A DNA stretch of 64,000 nt from Piper betle (Eukaryota; Streptophyta; Magnoliopsida; Piperales; Piperaceae), in the NCBI GenBank assembly GCA_033002965.1, contig JAURVB010002450.1:1-64000 (forward strand), in the 5' to 3' direction. Position 1 is the stretch's first letter, and each line of letters begins with the position of its first letter. Made by a program: the position numbers and the translations under genes. Shown one piece after another: positions 23,582 to 36,740 of the stretch. The notes under the pieces are model-generated. The model saw only the letters and a program-made list of their open reading frames with translations, was not told where the DNA came from and ran no database searches.

Positions 23582-26500
23582 ATGGACGTCCCTGACGACG
23601 GCGGGGGCGCCGCCCCTCTCGATCTCCGACAACTCATCGCTGCCACTACCGCCGCTGGCGACGCAGACCCCGACCCTCGGCCCCCTCTCCGCCCCCGACC
23701 TCCGTCTCCTCGTCGACCGCCTCCACTCTCGCTCCCTCGTCATCAAGTCCCGCGTCCGCTCCTGCATCCTCTCCCACCTCCCCGCCTTCTCCGCCGCGTT
23801 CTCCGCCGCCGCTCGCTCCGTCTCCGCCGCCGACGCCATCGCCGCAGACGTCGACGCCCTCCTCGGCCTCCTCTCCCCCGGCGGCGACGGCGGGATCCGC
23901 GCGATCGTCGACGAGATCCGGGCCAAGAGTCGGGAGCGCGCGGAGAAGAAGGAGGCGCTCCGGTGCGTGCAGGCGGTGGCGGATCTGGTCCGGCGGTTGG
24001 GGACGGTGGGGGAGGGGTTGGCGAGTGGGAAGGTGGTGGAGGCGGCGGCGGTGGTGAGGGGTGAGGGTGTTGTTGGGTGGGGAAGACGAGTGTTCGGATT
24101 CTCCGACGGCATTGTCGTTGTTGCGGCAGGAGTGGAGGAATTGCTTCGATGAGGTCCGTAAAAATCGTTTCTATTTGGTGGGTGAACTCCTTCTTTTTGC
24201 ATCCGATTTGGGAATTTGAATTGTTGGGGATGTTATAGGTGCAAGAGGCTCTGGCAGGATCGATGGAGAAGGCTGTGGTGTTTGAGAGTGGCGTTGGGGA
24301 AGCCTCTATGTCAGTGAAGCATAATGTTAGTTCGGAGGGAGGTGATGACATTGAGCTTCGTAGCATCTTGACTGCAATTGAGGTACATGCTGGTTGTATT
24401 GTTTTCTTACGTTCTAATTTGGTTTCAATGTTCGGTTCGCTTTAAGAATTTAACGTTCTCTCAATTTGCAGCAAGCTGGGGTGTTCGATTATGGGTTTGC
24501 GAAGGTGGCTGACTTGGTGATCAGGCATGTTGTGTTTCCGGTAATTTGTGATGGATTCGGTATTGTTGAGGTAGAAGGTGCAAAGGAGGACGATGGTCCG
24601 AAAATGGGGGCAATTCTTAGGCTGTCCTCAACTGGTGAAAGCGAGGTAATTGTTTGATTTTATTGTTTGGGGCAAAATTATTTGTGCTGAAATATTATGG
24701 ATAGGAATCAGCTGGAAGGTTTAGCTGTTAGACATCACTGTAACACCAAAAAGACATGGATATGATAGCACACACAAAGCTATGTGATAACAGTTTTGAA
24801 ATTCTGACATTTGTGAAGGCTAACATGCAATATGCTCGTTGGATTGCACAACTTTCTTTTCTTTAAGGTCAAACAACAAATATCGTTTCTATGAATGATA
24901 TTTAATTTTGTATAAATCCGATTACGCTATTTATTGTCTGCTGATTACCTAATATTAAGATTTTGTATGATAGGCAAGGTGATCAGCATCTTTTGTAACC
25001 TCTGTTGCCTTCTAAATCTTGTGACTTGTAACCAATTTTGTCTGCATTTTCTGGATGAAATAGCTCTGTGATCTTTGTTGTCTCCATATTTTCATATTGC
25101 ATAGCCTTGGGGGGCCTGGGCTGCTGCACCCTGAGTAAGTTTATTTATTATTATTGGGCGATAATTTCCATTTACATCTAGAAACATGAGTGCCTCTAAG
25201 CTTTTTGCGGAGCGTGGAGTTCTATATGTTTCTATTTGCCTGCATTCACTGTTTGGATGAATCGTATTTCTCATGATTTTTTTCTATTGTTTTTTCTCAT
25301 GGATGAGTAATATACCTTTTTTCATCAAATATTCATACAATCTGTTTTGTTTTGCATTTTTATGTACCAGGCATGATGTTTACAGAAATTGAAAAATGTA
25401 GTATTTGTGCGATTGCATTTGCTTGATGGCATATGATAAGCATCATCTTTACTATGCTTGCCATCAGACCGCTGCTGTTTCATTTTTGAATGTGTTGTCT
25501 ACCTGACATGAAAGCTTTGGAATGGCATTAACCTTTTTTTTCGTTCTTATGCAGGACGCTAAATTGAGAGTTGAAACAAGCTACTCTAGACTTAAACAAA
25601 TTATACAGTTTTTAAATGAATTTGTCTTTCTTCACAATGGTCTTTGGATGCAACATTTTGGAAGACTGACATGGTCAAGGATAGCTGATCTTGTTGCTTC
25701 AAATATCCTCTCCAAGGTTTGCTACAGAGAAAAAAATTATTATTTATACTCTTCTTCTTACATGGTGATGTCAAAAATGCAAAAACTATTTTTTACTCTC
25801 TAGCTTTAATAATAATTTGTGAGAATCTACTTGGCTTAGACTCTTTAAGTAGATGGTTGCTGCTGCATACAAGAGTATTCATTCTCTGGTTGCAAAAATG
25901 TTGGCCAATGTTTAAATGGCTATGCTTTCTTTACAAGGTTTCATGTCCCTTATGCAGTGCAAACTGTTTTCTATATTATTTGCTTGAGGGGACTAAATTT
26001 GTGTTTTCTTGGTTTTTAATTTGTTCTAGTTTTAAATTTCAATTGTATTTCTTTTGGTCATTCTTTTAGAATGGATTGTTTATTATTGTACTTGATGCTT
26101 ATTTTAGGTTGTTCCAAGTGATGCATCTGAATTTTCGGAATTCCAGAAAATAATTGAAGTTACTGCACAGTTTGAGATTGCTTTAAAAGACATGAAGTTT
26201 ATTTCAGCAACTGATTGTAAGGATGAAAGGTTAAGTTCTTTCGTTCAAAATGTTGAGGTCCATTTTGCATCTAAAAAAGGAGTGAAATTCTTGCACAGGC
26301 TAGGGGTTTACTTCTGAAAAGTGATTTTACTGTTTCACTGGTGAGTATATAATGTGTAGTCCCCTTATTTTTCTTTCAACTCTCTACCATTGATGAATAG
26401 GTACAATTTTTTGTGACTATTTGTTAGGAAGATGCTGGTAAGCAGCACAAAAGCCATGATGCTGGAGAAACTGCTGGCAACTATTCTCAGCGACTAGTCG

Positions 26501-29500
26501 ATATGCTTTTCCAGTCTGGCCAACGCATTGTGTCCGAAGCGGCCTACCAGTTGGTGAGGCTTGTGCATTGTGCATTACAGGTTATCATTTATTGACTCTC
26601 TTAATCTTATGCATTATGTTGTTTGAAGTTTCTGTTATGTATTTTTTGGAAGAAAAGACATACTGTGAGCTACTTGAGACATCAATATTGTAGTCTTGAT
26701 CTTGATCACTTTTAATATTGACCTTCTGCAGGATGCTTGTGGCTCATCCATGAAAGTCGGTGTAGAATTCTATCATGCAGCAAGAGATGCTCTTCTTCTG
26801 TATGAGGCTATTATTCCTGTTAAGGTATGTGCTTGGGCATTTTCTATTTCTTTTTTTTTTCTGTATGCTTTGAACAAAAAAATGATTCAATGTGTAGCTT
26901 TGAAACTAGGTTTTTTGTCTGTGCTGTTAATTTAGATATTTGGAGGAGTTCTTTGTTGAGCTCTAATTATATCTTAACCTTAAATCAAGGTAGAAGTGTA
27001 GTAACCTCAGCCATCTGGGAGCTGGAGAAGTTACATATTTAATTGATATGTAACTTTATGGAAAGTTCTCTGATTGTTTGTCAAATCATGTATCTTTTAT
27101 GCTTTCAGAATTTATAAGAACCATATTTCAATTGTGTATTTTCAATGCATTGCAAATTCCAGAACCTGTTGTCTGCATAATATGTTAAAAGTTTATTGGC
27201 CGTTTGTTGAAATTTAATACTTTGAAAGATTTTGGTGAATTTATGTCTTTTTACTAATTTGCTATTTGCAATACTGCATTCTTTCTCGTAACGCATAATA
27301 TATTCATATTAGTCTTTCTTGGCATCAATCTGTGTTTGTTATCTGAATTTTCCTTATGGATGCTGAATAGAGTGTCATGATATTTAACTCTTTTGTCTTT
27401 TTCACAAAGCTAGAGAAGCAGTTAAATAGCATCAATCAAGTGGCCATATTAGTTCACAACGATTGCTTATATTTGTCCCAAGAAATTTTTGGACTTGTAT
27501 TTCAGGTCAGTAGAGCTTATCTTATATGATTTAATTGAAATTATATCATTTTTTTGGTAATGTTTTTAACTATCTTCATACATTGGACAATATGACTTTG
27601 ACAGAAATATGGAAGTAATAAGCTTAGGCATTATTTTCTTGAACATGTTAATTTCAGCTTCCTCGTGAATGGATTTTAAGAACTTGTGGTTCATAGTATT
27701 GTATACAATACATAGCCACTGAGGATCATGCGCATTTTTTCCTGTCAAATGTCGAAATTAGTGGATGGTAACTATATACATGGACAAAGATACATTGTTT
27801 CATTACATACCTGCACAAATCTAGGTAATTATCCTTTTGTGGGGGCCCAAAGCTTTTGGGATATGCTTGTGGCTGTAAAATGGGAATGTGATAGGTCAAA
27901 TACTGTCATCTTTATATGCAATAAAGTGATGTTTAAGATGAAGGCCACATGTGTTATCTGGATTTTTTGTCATTGAGTGATGAATTTTGGTTTTATATGT
28001 GGTAGACTTGAAGTGAGTATACCTGATTCCTCCTATATAGGATGTAATTATATCTGATTCTCCTATATCTGGAATCTATGTGTCCTTTTCAGTACCGTTC
28101 CTATTTTCCAGCTGGCTTGAAAGAAAATGCTGTGTTTGTTGATTTGGCGCTTAAGTTCCATCAAAGGGCAGAGGAAATACTTGAGAAGCAGTTACAACTT
28201 GTTATTTTTAGCTTGAATGAGGTAACAATTTAGCTTGAATGTTTTTTTCGTGGACATTTTTAGTGCCAAATGCCAATTGAAGCTGACTTATGCTTTGTGT
28301 ACTTACATTGTATGCAATTAATTTCATTATATTTTCCTTGTTCGACAAGATAAGGCCATAGATGGTGCGGATGGGTTTCAGAATACGCATCAGAGGCAAC
28401 AGTACGAGTCTGCAAAGTTTAGCATTGAGCAGGTGTTGAAGTAGTGCTGTCTAATTCTGTTTTCTCTATGATATGGGAACTAAAATACTGATTAGAGTTT
28501 TCAACTTGAGCATATTCTTTTTTGTTGCTTATTTTATTTTTTAAGTATTAAGTTTTTTATTGATGTTCTTGTTGGCAGTGAGTCTGATGGTTCTGTCAAA
28601 TACTGAAAATAATTCTTGTTTAGGTAGTTTTCTAGTTTAGGGAGCTGCTGCTCTTTTTGACTTAGAGATTTGACTCATTTTAATTTGGTAAACAGAACTA
28701 TTTGACTTCATTTTTTGTCTTTATAATTTAACATTTGTTCTTGCAATTATGCAATTTAATTTGAATGTAGAAAAAAATAGTCATGTTTGATTGTCTTTCT
28801 TGTAGCAAAGCAACATAGTTTTCTGTTTTTTTGTTAGATGAAATGTAATGGTGCGAACTGATAGCATCTTTGTGCAGGTTGTATTCATCCTTGAGAAAGT
28901 ACGTCTTATTTGGGATCCACTTTTATTGCAATCTGAGTACAAGAAACTAATGTGCAAAGTCCTAGATTCTGTATTGTCCAGGATTGCAACAGACGTACTC
29001 CAATTGGATGACTTGGCTGCTGTGGAAACATTACAGGTGTTAACTTTTGTGAATCTGCATTTTTCTAGATGAATTAAACCTTTTGTTCTAATTTCTTTTT
29101 TTGTCTTAAATACTTGCAGCTTCAGAATCTGATACATGTTATTCTTGAAAATCTATCTTCCTTGTTGGATTCTCTTGTTGAAGAAGAAAGAGTTTCAGAA
29201 GATAACATATGGGCTCTGCTAGATAAGCAGGTGCCTTCTTTATGTAAACTACGTAAAGTAGCTGGTGGGTTCTATAGCAAATTTTTTTATAACTTTGAAC
29301 ATGTTTCTATTTCTAGACACTGATCCTAGTAACTATTTGCAGACCTGTTAGATATGACTTTAAAATCTATCACATCATGTTGGGAGAGTGGCGATCTATT
29401 TAGATGTGGCTTTTCAGCATTGGAGGTACGATATAATGCATGGTATAAGTTGCTTATATTAGAAGGATGCTTCAGTTTTTCTCATTTGTATTGGACCAGA

Positions 29501-29825
29501 GGTTATTTCAAATTTGTATGTGTTGTATAGAGTTTATCATGATAGTTTTTGTCTTTGTGTATGTGCTAATGCAAGAAGGATCAAGTATTATTCATTATTG
29601 GTAATAATTTTGAAGTAATTAGTTCAGCTTGAGGCACAGCCCGCTGAAGGTTATATTTACTTTTGATTGGTTCTTATTGGGGTTTGGTCTGCTTGCATTT
29701 GTCGACCACTAATGCAATATATTTTATTTCATCAGGTTCAGAGTGTTATAAAGGCAATATTTACTGATTCTCCTTTGAGAAAGGAATGCCTGTGGAGGAT
29801 AGAAGATTCTAACTCGTGGGAATAA
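23582..29825 (+). CDS. ZW10: ZW10 homolog (MIP1-type), 14 exons, three apparent frame breaks
   Basis: Exons by GT-AG sites and family alignment: 23582-24153, 24239-24382, 24472-24645, 25555-25716, 26108-26340, 26428-26580, 26732-26824, 27410-27505, 28093-28221, 28355-28432, 28878-29036, 29120-29264, 29343-29425, 29736-29825 (TAA). All junctions are phase 0 except exon 12/13. Landmarks are SAPDLRLLVDRLHSRSL near the N-terminus, HFGRLTWSRIADLV in exon 4, EFYHAARDALLLYEAIIPVK in exon 7, ADGFQNTHQ in exon 10 and FTDSPLRKECLWRIED at the C-terminus. Predicted length is about 769 residues, near that of plant ZW10. In Arabidopsis ZW10/MIP1 works with MAG2 and MIP2 in an ER-Golgi tethering complex (Dsl1/NRZ type); animal ZW10 also acts at kinetochores. 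Exon 1 needs one base fewer twice (about 23640-23676 and near 24064-24067) and exon 5 one base more (near 26291-26294); unrepaired, exon 5 stops at 26315. With these changes exon lengths become exact multiples of three. Identity is secure; whether the breaks are real is not. Confidence 0.85.
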
Positions 29826-31286
29826 GTTCATTGTCCTCCACATGGAGATGGATTATTCCTCCAAGTGAGGTTAATGACTTTGTGCCACTTGCAGATTAAT
29901 TTGTTGATTAATGCACCTTCGGGAGAAGAAGATGGTACAGTTAGTTTTTACACTCTGATATAGAGCTGAATACAAGATGTAAAGAACTAAAATCAGGTTT
30001 CAAAACTTGACTGGATTTCTAGCAGAGATCGTGCTAGTCTGGTGCAAGCCACAGTAGCGGCATCTCTCTACAGTCGACAAGCTCCCAGGAAACACCAAAG
30101 AATGCTTCAATTCTTTGCATATGCAGTCTGTAAATTCTTTGGTTGGTAAACTTATACACAACAGTGTCTCATTATGAGAAATTTTGGTTAGTTTGCTTGG
30201 CTGCAACAGCATATCATATCTGTTGTCAATAGTCAAAAGTTAAACAATGTATGTCTGCTATCTGTATCTGTTGCCAATTTTTTGGGTTGAGATTAGCATT
30301 TTGGTTCTACTTTTTTTATCTGATCAGATAACTATTAACCACTGCCAAGTTTTATTTTGCCTGGTATCAATCAATCCAGGGGATCAACAGCCAGCTTGTT
30401 TGAACTTGTTGGTTTGGCATGTATGCTAGCAAACAGTGAAATATAAGATAGGTTAACTGAGACCATTGGAGCATGGTGCAAAAAGGTAACATCGGCACAT
30501 ATTGAGTAGTACGAAGTGTATCTCGGATTCTCAATACATCCAATCAAAAGAATCCGAACATATGATATAGCAGGGCAGGCAGAAGTGAAGTATCAGCACA
30601 GCTTTTCTTGAGCATTCAACTTCAATCATTTTGGAGACGAAAAATTAGCATCTGATCTTTCTATTTGATTTCCATGAAACTTTTCGTCTATGGCCTTATA
30701 TATTTGCACAGATTTTCTTCAATAATATTTTGCTCTTTGATTTACACAAAAAAACATTCAATCGATGTGGCAATGTAATTAACTAGACTGATTGCATCAG
30801 ATTGTAGATGGTAATGATAATGTTAGTGAGCTAAAAAAAATGATAAAATGTGAGAAGATTATGATGTTTGATGCTTTTATGAACTATCAAGGATTTTTTT
30901 AAATTTTTTAAATTTTTATGAATTATCAATTTGGGGAACTGATAGCCCATCAGTGGCCCCTAAAAACTGAAGAAGGGAAGCCACAGAAAAGAATTTTGCC
31001 ATGTGTGAGTTATGACAGATTAGTCCACCTTATTTTCAATTGTGTCATCATTCTTATTATACAGTCCGGATGAAGAATCTTGCTCATCATCCATTCCCAT
31101 ATCCAAACAAAATCTCCAAAAAAAGGCTGGCAAATTGTCAAATTTCCCATCACTCAAAAAACCAAATTCCCGGCTCTTTTATCTCACTTCTTTGAGCCAT
31201 CACCACCACCCACCAACCACCAACCTTAAATCTAAGCATTCAGAATTCAATATCATGAACAAAGAAAGAAGAGAGGCAAAGGCAGT
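29826..31286. other. ZW10 3' UTR and intergenic spacer
   Basis: AT-rich; the proximal few hundred bases probably hold the ZW10 3' UTR. The minus-strand frame 30000-30236 has no motif. The distal part should contain the promoter of the small gene at 31287. No repeat family seen elsewhere in the window was recognised here. Confidence 0.45.
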
Positions 31287-31598
31287 ATGGAGAGGTCCAC
31301 TTCCAGCAAAAGCAGTGAAGATGATAAAGCTGGGATTGTGTCATGCTGGGGCAGATTGAAGCTCCCGTTCCTAAGAAGTAGAATATCTTTCTGCTTGAGA
31401 GAAGTGTTCACAAAGAAGAGGAGAGTTAAGATGGTGAATTTCAGGTATGACCCACTTAGTTATTCTCAGAACTTTGATGAAGGTGGATTAATGGAGGAAG
31501 AAATGCAGAACAGCTTCTCCTCAAGGTATGCTGCCTTGTCTTCAAAGTCAGCTCAACCTGATAGGCAGGAACAGGTCTTACAGAGTATATGGGAATAG
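31287..31598 (+). CDS. Small plant-specific protein with FRYDPLSYxxNFDEG motif (103 aa)
   Basis: A single-exon frame of 103 codons. The N-terminal part is basic and serine/cysteine-rich (CWGRLKLPFLRSR, KKRRVK). It is followed by NFRYDPLSYSQNFDEGG and an FSSRYAA segment, the arrangement of a family of short uncharacterised angiosperm proteins I recall from plant genomes. No signal peptide or membrane segment is evident and function is unknown. An upstream ATG at 31255 in another frame overlaps the start and runs to 31359, which could lower translation or mean the leader is spliced differently. The gene is tail-to-tail with the LecRK pseudogene. Confidence 0.65.
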   Translation: MERSTSSKSSEDDKAGIVSCWGRLKLPFLRSRISFCLREVFTKKRRVKMVNFRYDPLSYSQNFDEGGLMEEEMQNSFSSRYAALSSKSAQPDRQEQVLQSIWE

Positions 31599-32030
31599 AA
31601 AGGGGATTAAGGAATTGATAAACTTTTGAGTTCTTAGATATAAGAACTGATTTTTTGTTGTAAGTCTCATTTCTTGGCAGGAAAATGCATGCATGATGAT
31701 CCTTGTGTATTTAAATTTCTATGCAAGAGATGAGGAAAACTAATTACTGGAATGTACTTTTGATGAAATGCATATTTTCACACCTGAAATCTTTCATATT
31801 TTTGGTTTATTTTACATTTTTTTCCTGCATGTTTCCTACATTTTTTTTACGTTGGTATAAGGTTGATGATCATAATAATAACTAAGCTAAATTCTGCATG
31901 CTATATACACAAACATACAATGCGTTATAGCATATTTCTAAATCACACATCTATCTTAAATAGTTCTGTTACGATGTTTAATACAAGAAATAGCATTTGA
32001 ACCCTAGCTAGAGGCCATTTTCAATGCCGG
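31599..32030. other. Convergent intergenic spacer
   Basis: AT-rich spacer between the small gene and the 3' end of the minus-strand LecRK pseudogene. Nothing else is recognised. Confidence 0.5.
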
Positions 32031-33690
32031 TCAAAGAGATAGAATCTTGGCCAGAGTGATCCACCTGCATGGTTGGTACCCATAAACAGGAACAGGCATT
32101 GCCAATGGAAGCTGGGGAAGGGATACTTCAAAACTCAGAACTTGAATTGCCTCTTTGATACAAGGTCTAAGATTATGAACAGGATGAGCACACCATAGCC
32201 CAACAACCAACAAGCTCTCCATCTGTTTCACATCAAACACTTGCCCCAATCTCTCATTTGCAGCATCAACAACCTTTCCTTCTCCATAGAGGCACCATAC
32301 CCAATCCACCAATCTCACCCTTGACTCCTCAACATCATGCTACACAGTTCTTCTCCCACAGGCAATCTCCAAGGCCACAATTCCAAAGCTGTAGACCTCA
32401 GACTCCTTGCTAGCCTTGCCCTTTGTTATGTACATCCATGCTAGGCTAGTGTTGTTGCCAAAGAGATGTGAATCAAGGCAACCATTTGGCATGAACTCAA
32501 ACGAGTAGGAACTCACCTTGGTCTTGGCACCAACCTATAAGTCTAACAAGATTCCCGTGTCTAATGCTGCCAATGATTAGTACTACTGTTAGACATGTCC
32601 TCTTCCCATCATTTGATCTTCTCAACATCCTCTTCACGGTCACTTCCATCTTGTACTCTTCCACAGAACCCCCTTATAAACTGATCCAAACCCGCTTTGT
32701 CCCAATTTCTTTTGATCAGAGAAATTGTTGGCGGCCTTTAAAAGTTCCTGGTAACCAAACCTTCTAGGCCATGCCCCTCTTTGGTCTAGAACACCACAAA
32801 TGGAACTAAGTTGATTATCTAATTTTGGATGTGGGTTACTCTTCTTGAGCCAGATAATTGAGCTTGAGATCAGAGTAAGAATTAAGAGACCAGCTAAAAC
32901 GGCAGAAAAGATCAACCATATATCAATACCATTTGGCTTGTGATTGTTACTGGTATTAACCTGACGCAGCTCCGTGTCAAAAGTTGAGCTGAATTGCCAT
33001 GAGTGAATGGTGTGCTGCTCAAATGTGTGACCGGTAGTGGCTGCAAACCCTGCAACAGCCCACTCTGTCAAAACACACATCAGATCAATCTCATGTTGAA
33101 GGTTGTATCTTTGAGGCACACCATCATAAGAGATTGACGCATTCAACACTTTTGTGGTAGAGTTGCAAGTGATCCTGGCCCTGCCCATCTGCCTACAATG
33201 CAAGCTACAGTTCCATGGCACATCAACCTACGAGTCAAGTGCGTTTACATTGATATCCACATGCTCATATGGTGGATCAAACTCAGGGCTCACAAATGAA
33301 TCCAACTCAACCGATATTATGTGATTGTCAGGACCAGATTTGTATGTGGGAAGAGTTGGAAAGCCCCCACGGAGTTAAGAGGCGTGTGTGAAAAGGAGAG
33401 AATATAACCATACGCAGGCCTATTGATTGTGTCAATGGTGAAGGAGAAGGTGGTATTGAAATCTGAGACGTGTTGAGTCGCACATCCCACATTTTTATGG
33501 GTTTGTTGTATGTGGCTCTACCAACACGAAAATGAGTATCGTTAATAGTGAGGTCGATGGAGCCGGCGGTGTTGATGGCTCCATCACCTTCATAAACCAT
33601 GCTAGTATTGGAACCAAAGGAAGGGATGCTGATGAAAACTGAGCTCGATGATTGAATGAGAATAGAGATGACTACAAGAAGATGTAGAAG
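32031..33690 (-). pseudogene. L-type lectin receptor kinase pseudogene 1
   Basis: Read on the minus strand: leader, MVYEGDGAINTAGSIDLTI lectin start (33600 down), a one-base loss at KMWD relative to pseudogene 2 with further deletions, then the rest of the lectin domain (MGRARITCNSTTKVLNASIS). Next come a transmembrane segment (IDIWLIFSAVLAGLLILTL) and a kinase start with GQSGFGSVYKG, where the second glycine of the loop is Ser. Beyond 32640 the kinase is scrambled. The catalytic loop (HRD), DFG and activation segment are deleted, with IACGRRTV joined soon after the LFGN region and stops in between. The C-terminal lobe survives (VDWVWCLYGEGKVVDAANE). It cannot encode an active kinase. The promoter-side sequence 33700-33860 matches 53920-54080. 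Confidence 0.85.
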
Positions 33691-33966
33691 GATTTGGGTA
33701 CGTGGTGTTGCAAATTATCAATGTTAGAGGTGATGATGTTTTATAGGCAAAATGTCTACGAGTAACACTTTTATATTATACATATCAGCTACTACGTAAT
33801 TAGTGTAATAATACATAATGTGAAGATTAAACTGATTTAATCTGATCCAATAATAAATAAATATCCAAATATTAAATTGCGTGTCTTTTATTCATTAGCA
33901 CGTCAGAGAGTTATCAAGTCGTCATGTCCCAATATATAATTGGTGTCTATATTCATTCGTTGGATA

Positions 33967-33982
33967 ATATATATATATATAT
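33967..33982. repeat. TA microsatellite block 1 of the element chain
   Basis: Short AT run at the left end of the first of three elements separated by TA blocks (blocks 2-4 at 35665-35682, 36745-36789 and 37794-37839). Confidence 0.7.
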
Positions 33983-35664
33983 GGATATATGCGGCAAAGG
34001 AGGCTGTGCTGCACTTTTCAGCCGTTGGATGGAATCATCCAATGGCTGAAAATTAACCCGTTTTCAGCCCCTCCCCCCCCTTTCCCCGCTTTCACTCCCC
34101 CGCCACGTCTCTTCCCCCTCTTGTGCCCCTGCCCCTCGCCCCGCCTTGTGGCCCTCTTCTCCTGCTGTGCCCTTCCTCCCCCCCCCCTCTATTTTGTCGT
34201 GCCGCTTTGAGTCACTCGGGTTCGCCGTAGTTGTGAAGTGGCGATGCTCGGCGGAGTCGTTGGCTGGCAGCTGGGCGGCTTGTGGTCCAACACTAGCGAA
34301 AGCTGCAACAACGACGAAGTAGAGGAGCTTCCTATGTTTCTCCACCAGTCGCGGTGCAGCACGGCCGGCTGGAGGCGATCGACTTGGGAGTCCGGTGAGG
34401 AGACGATTGCAGCACGGCCAGCGGTGGTGTAGGTGACGGCGGTGGACGATGTCACCGATTGTCAGGGTGGTACGACAAAAACAGAGGAGGGGGCGGTCGT
34501 TAGTAGGGGACAACGTTGGGGGTGAAAGGGCAAGTTTGTAATAAAAACTTAGACTCGCTCCCAAATCGAGCCAATATTATGAAATAAATTTAAGAAAAAT
34601 ACATCCTAAAAAATATAAAAAAGTATAGTAAAATACTATAAAATAAAATAATTGAGTTCTAATGAATTATTTTATTTTATAAAATTTTACTCTATTTTTT
34701 AAATTTTTCGAGATTTAATTCGTAATATTCATTCAAGTCGAGAAGGAAATGGAGCAAGGGTAGTTTTATAATAAAAATTTGATTTGTTCCAGACTCGAGT
34801 CAATGTTAAGAAATATATCTCAAAAATATAAAAAATACAGTAAAATACCATAAAATAAAATAATCCATTAGAACTTTAGTTTTGTAATAAAAAATTGACT
34901 CGCTCCCGACTCAAGTCAATATTATGAATATATCTCAAAATATATAAAAATACAGTAAAATACCATAATAAAACAATCTATTAGAACTCATTATTTTATT
35001 TGATAATATTTTCCTATATTTTTGAATGTTTCTAGGTAAAGCTTTTATTATGAAATTATTTTATATTATTTTTTAAAATTCATTGCATAATATTGATCCG
35101 AGCTGGGAGCTAAGTCAAATTTTTATTATGAAATTGCCATCGCCCTTTCCTCCCCCCCCCCCTCTGTTTTGCCCCGCCACCCCACCGCTGGCCGCCTGCT
35201 AGCCAGCGACTTCGCCTCACCAGTGCTGTCACCGCCTCGCCACTGCCTCCCTTCTTTCCCCTTCTCCCTACCCCGGTGACCCACTGCCTTCCTATTTTCC
35301 ATCTGGGTCAACCACTATCGCCCACCAACCTTGGTGATGATGACATCCGGCGACGCCTCTTCCCCCCTTTCCAACTCTTCCCCAAGCATGGACGGCAAGT
35401 GCACGGCGACTCAGGTGACCCAAGGCGGCGGGGCAAAACAGGGGGCGGGATCGGGGACGACACGACCTGGAGGACGGAGGCGTGGAGGACGTAGGTTGTG
35501 GAGGACGGCGGCGTGGAGGAGGCCAAGGCAGTAGACGGCAAGCGTGGAGGAGGCTAGGTTAGTGGGAGCTGCGCGGCAAAACAGGGGAGATTGCCGGTGT
35601 GGGTGCGTGGGGGGATGAAATTTATTTACAGCCGTTGGATTCAATCTAAAGCAAACCTTTCTCC
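33983..35664. mobile_element. Foldback element E1 (1.7 kb)
   Basis: Outer ends carry CAGCCGTTGGAT words: a near-palindrome at 34020-34052 on the left and TTTACAGCCGTTGGATT at 35626-35643 on the right. Inside are GC-rich arms (34070-34520; 35140-35620) and an AT-rich centre (34540-35120) with several copies of the GAGTCAATATTATGAAAT / TACAGTAAAATACCATAAAA hairpin module. The left end also matches, inverted, the right end of the element at 54155-55030. It is non-coding; frames up to 166 codons on its arms (34064-34564) are low-complexity. The superfamily is not determined. Confidence 0.6.
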
Positions 35665-35682
35665 TATATATATATATATATA
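35665..35682. repeat. TA microsatellite block 2
   Basis: Nine TA units exactly between the right end of E1 (…TTTCTCC) and the left end of the next element (GGGCATCAC…). Confidence 0.85.
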
Positions 35683-36740
35683 GGGCATCACTTTGCGCTG
35701 CCGTTTGCTAACACAAGAATCCAATGCCCCCCCTCTAGCCCCGCTCGATCGAGCTCCTCTCTGCCTTCTGCTGCCATGGCCTCCCCCACGCCGGCATCCT
35801 CCTTGACCTGTCCAACTTGGGCCTCGAGTGTGACATCAGCCCAGACCGCTCCTTCCCCCTTCCCACGCTGCCACTACCGCCCTAGTCATGCCCACTCCTG
35901 CTCCACCTCGAGCGCGACATTGCCCCCCTGCCGTGTTAGACTCACCAAAATCCACCGTCCGTCCATCCCCTTAGGCTGTTTGCTGCGTTAGGACGAGTTA
36001 TTTATTAATTTTGGGTGGGTTATTAGGTTTAAAACATATTATTCTAGTTAGAACTCGATTATTTTATTTTATGATATTTCATTGTATTTAATTTATATTT
36101 TTTGGATTTATTTCATAATATTGACTCGAGTCAGGAGCTAGTTAAGTTTTTATTACAAAATTGTCATCATTTCATTTTTCTTCACTGATCTTGTTTTCTC
36201 CCCCACTGATCGACACCTCTGCTTTTGCTGTGCCACCACCACTAGCGACCTTGCCGCTGTCGTTGCCTGCACCACTGCTAGCACCTGGAAAGTGAGGATT
36301 GGAGGTTGTGAATTTGGGTGGTGGCCAACAAAGTGCCGCCACCGACGATTGGGAAATAGAGGAAGTGGCCAACAGAGGGGGCCGACTGTGGCTGTTGAGG
36401 CAATCTGATTACAGGCGGCGAAGGGGATGGAGGGGCGGCTGATTTCGGCGAGCCTAACGTGGTGGGGGCAATGTCGCGCTCGAGGTGGAGTAGGAGCGGG
36501 CATGACCGGGGCGGCGGCGGCAGCACGGGAGACGGAAGGAGCGGTCTGAGCTGATGTCGCGCTCGAGGTCCAAGTTGGACTGGTCGAGGAGGATGCCGGC
36601 GTGGAGGAGGCCATGGCAGCAAACGGTGGGGAGGAGCTTGGTCAAGCAGGGGGAGGAGGAGGCGTGGGGGGGGGGTGCGTTGGATTCCACTGCTCTTGTG
36701 CGCTGCATGCGTTAGCAAACAGGGTAGCACACAAGAGTGC

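Noticed and set aside
23528..24366. Long minus-strand frames (224 and 207 codons) opposite ZW10 exon 1
   Set aside because: GC-rich shadow frames of a confirmed exon; Pro/Arg low complexity.
31042..31359. Upstream 105-codon frame as a separate gene
   Set aside because: It overlaps the better-supported small gene in another frame and has no recognised motif; only its ATG at 31255 may matter.
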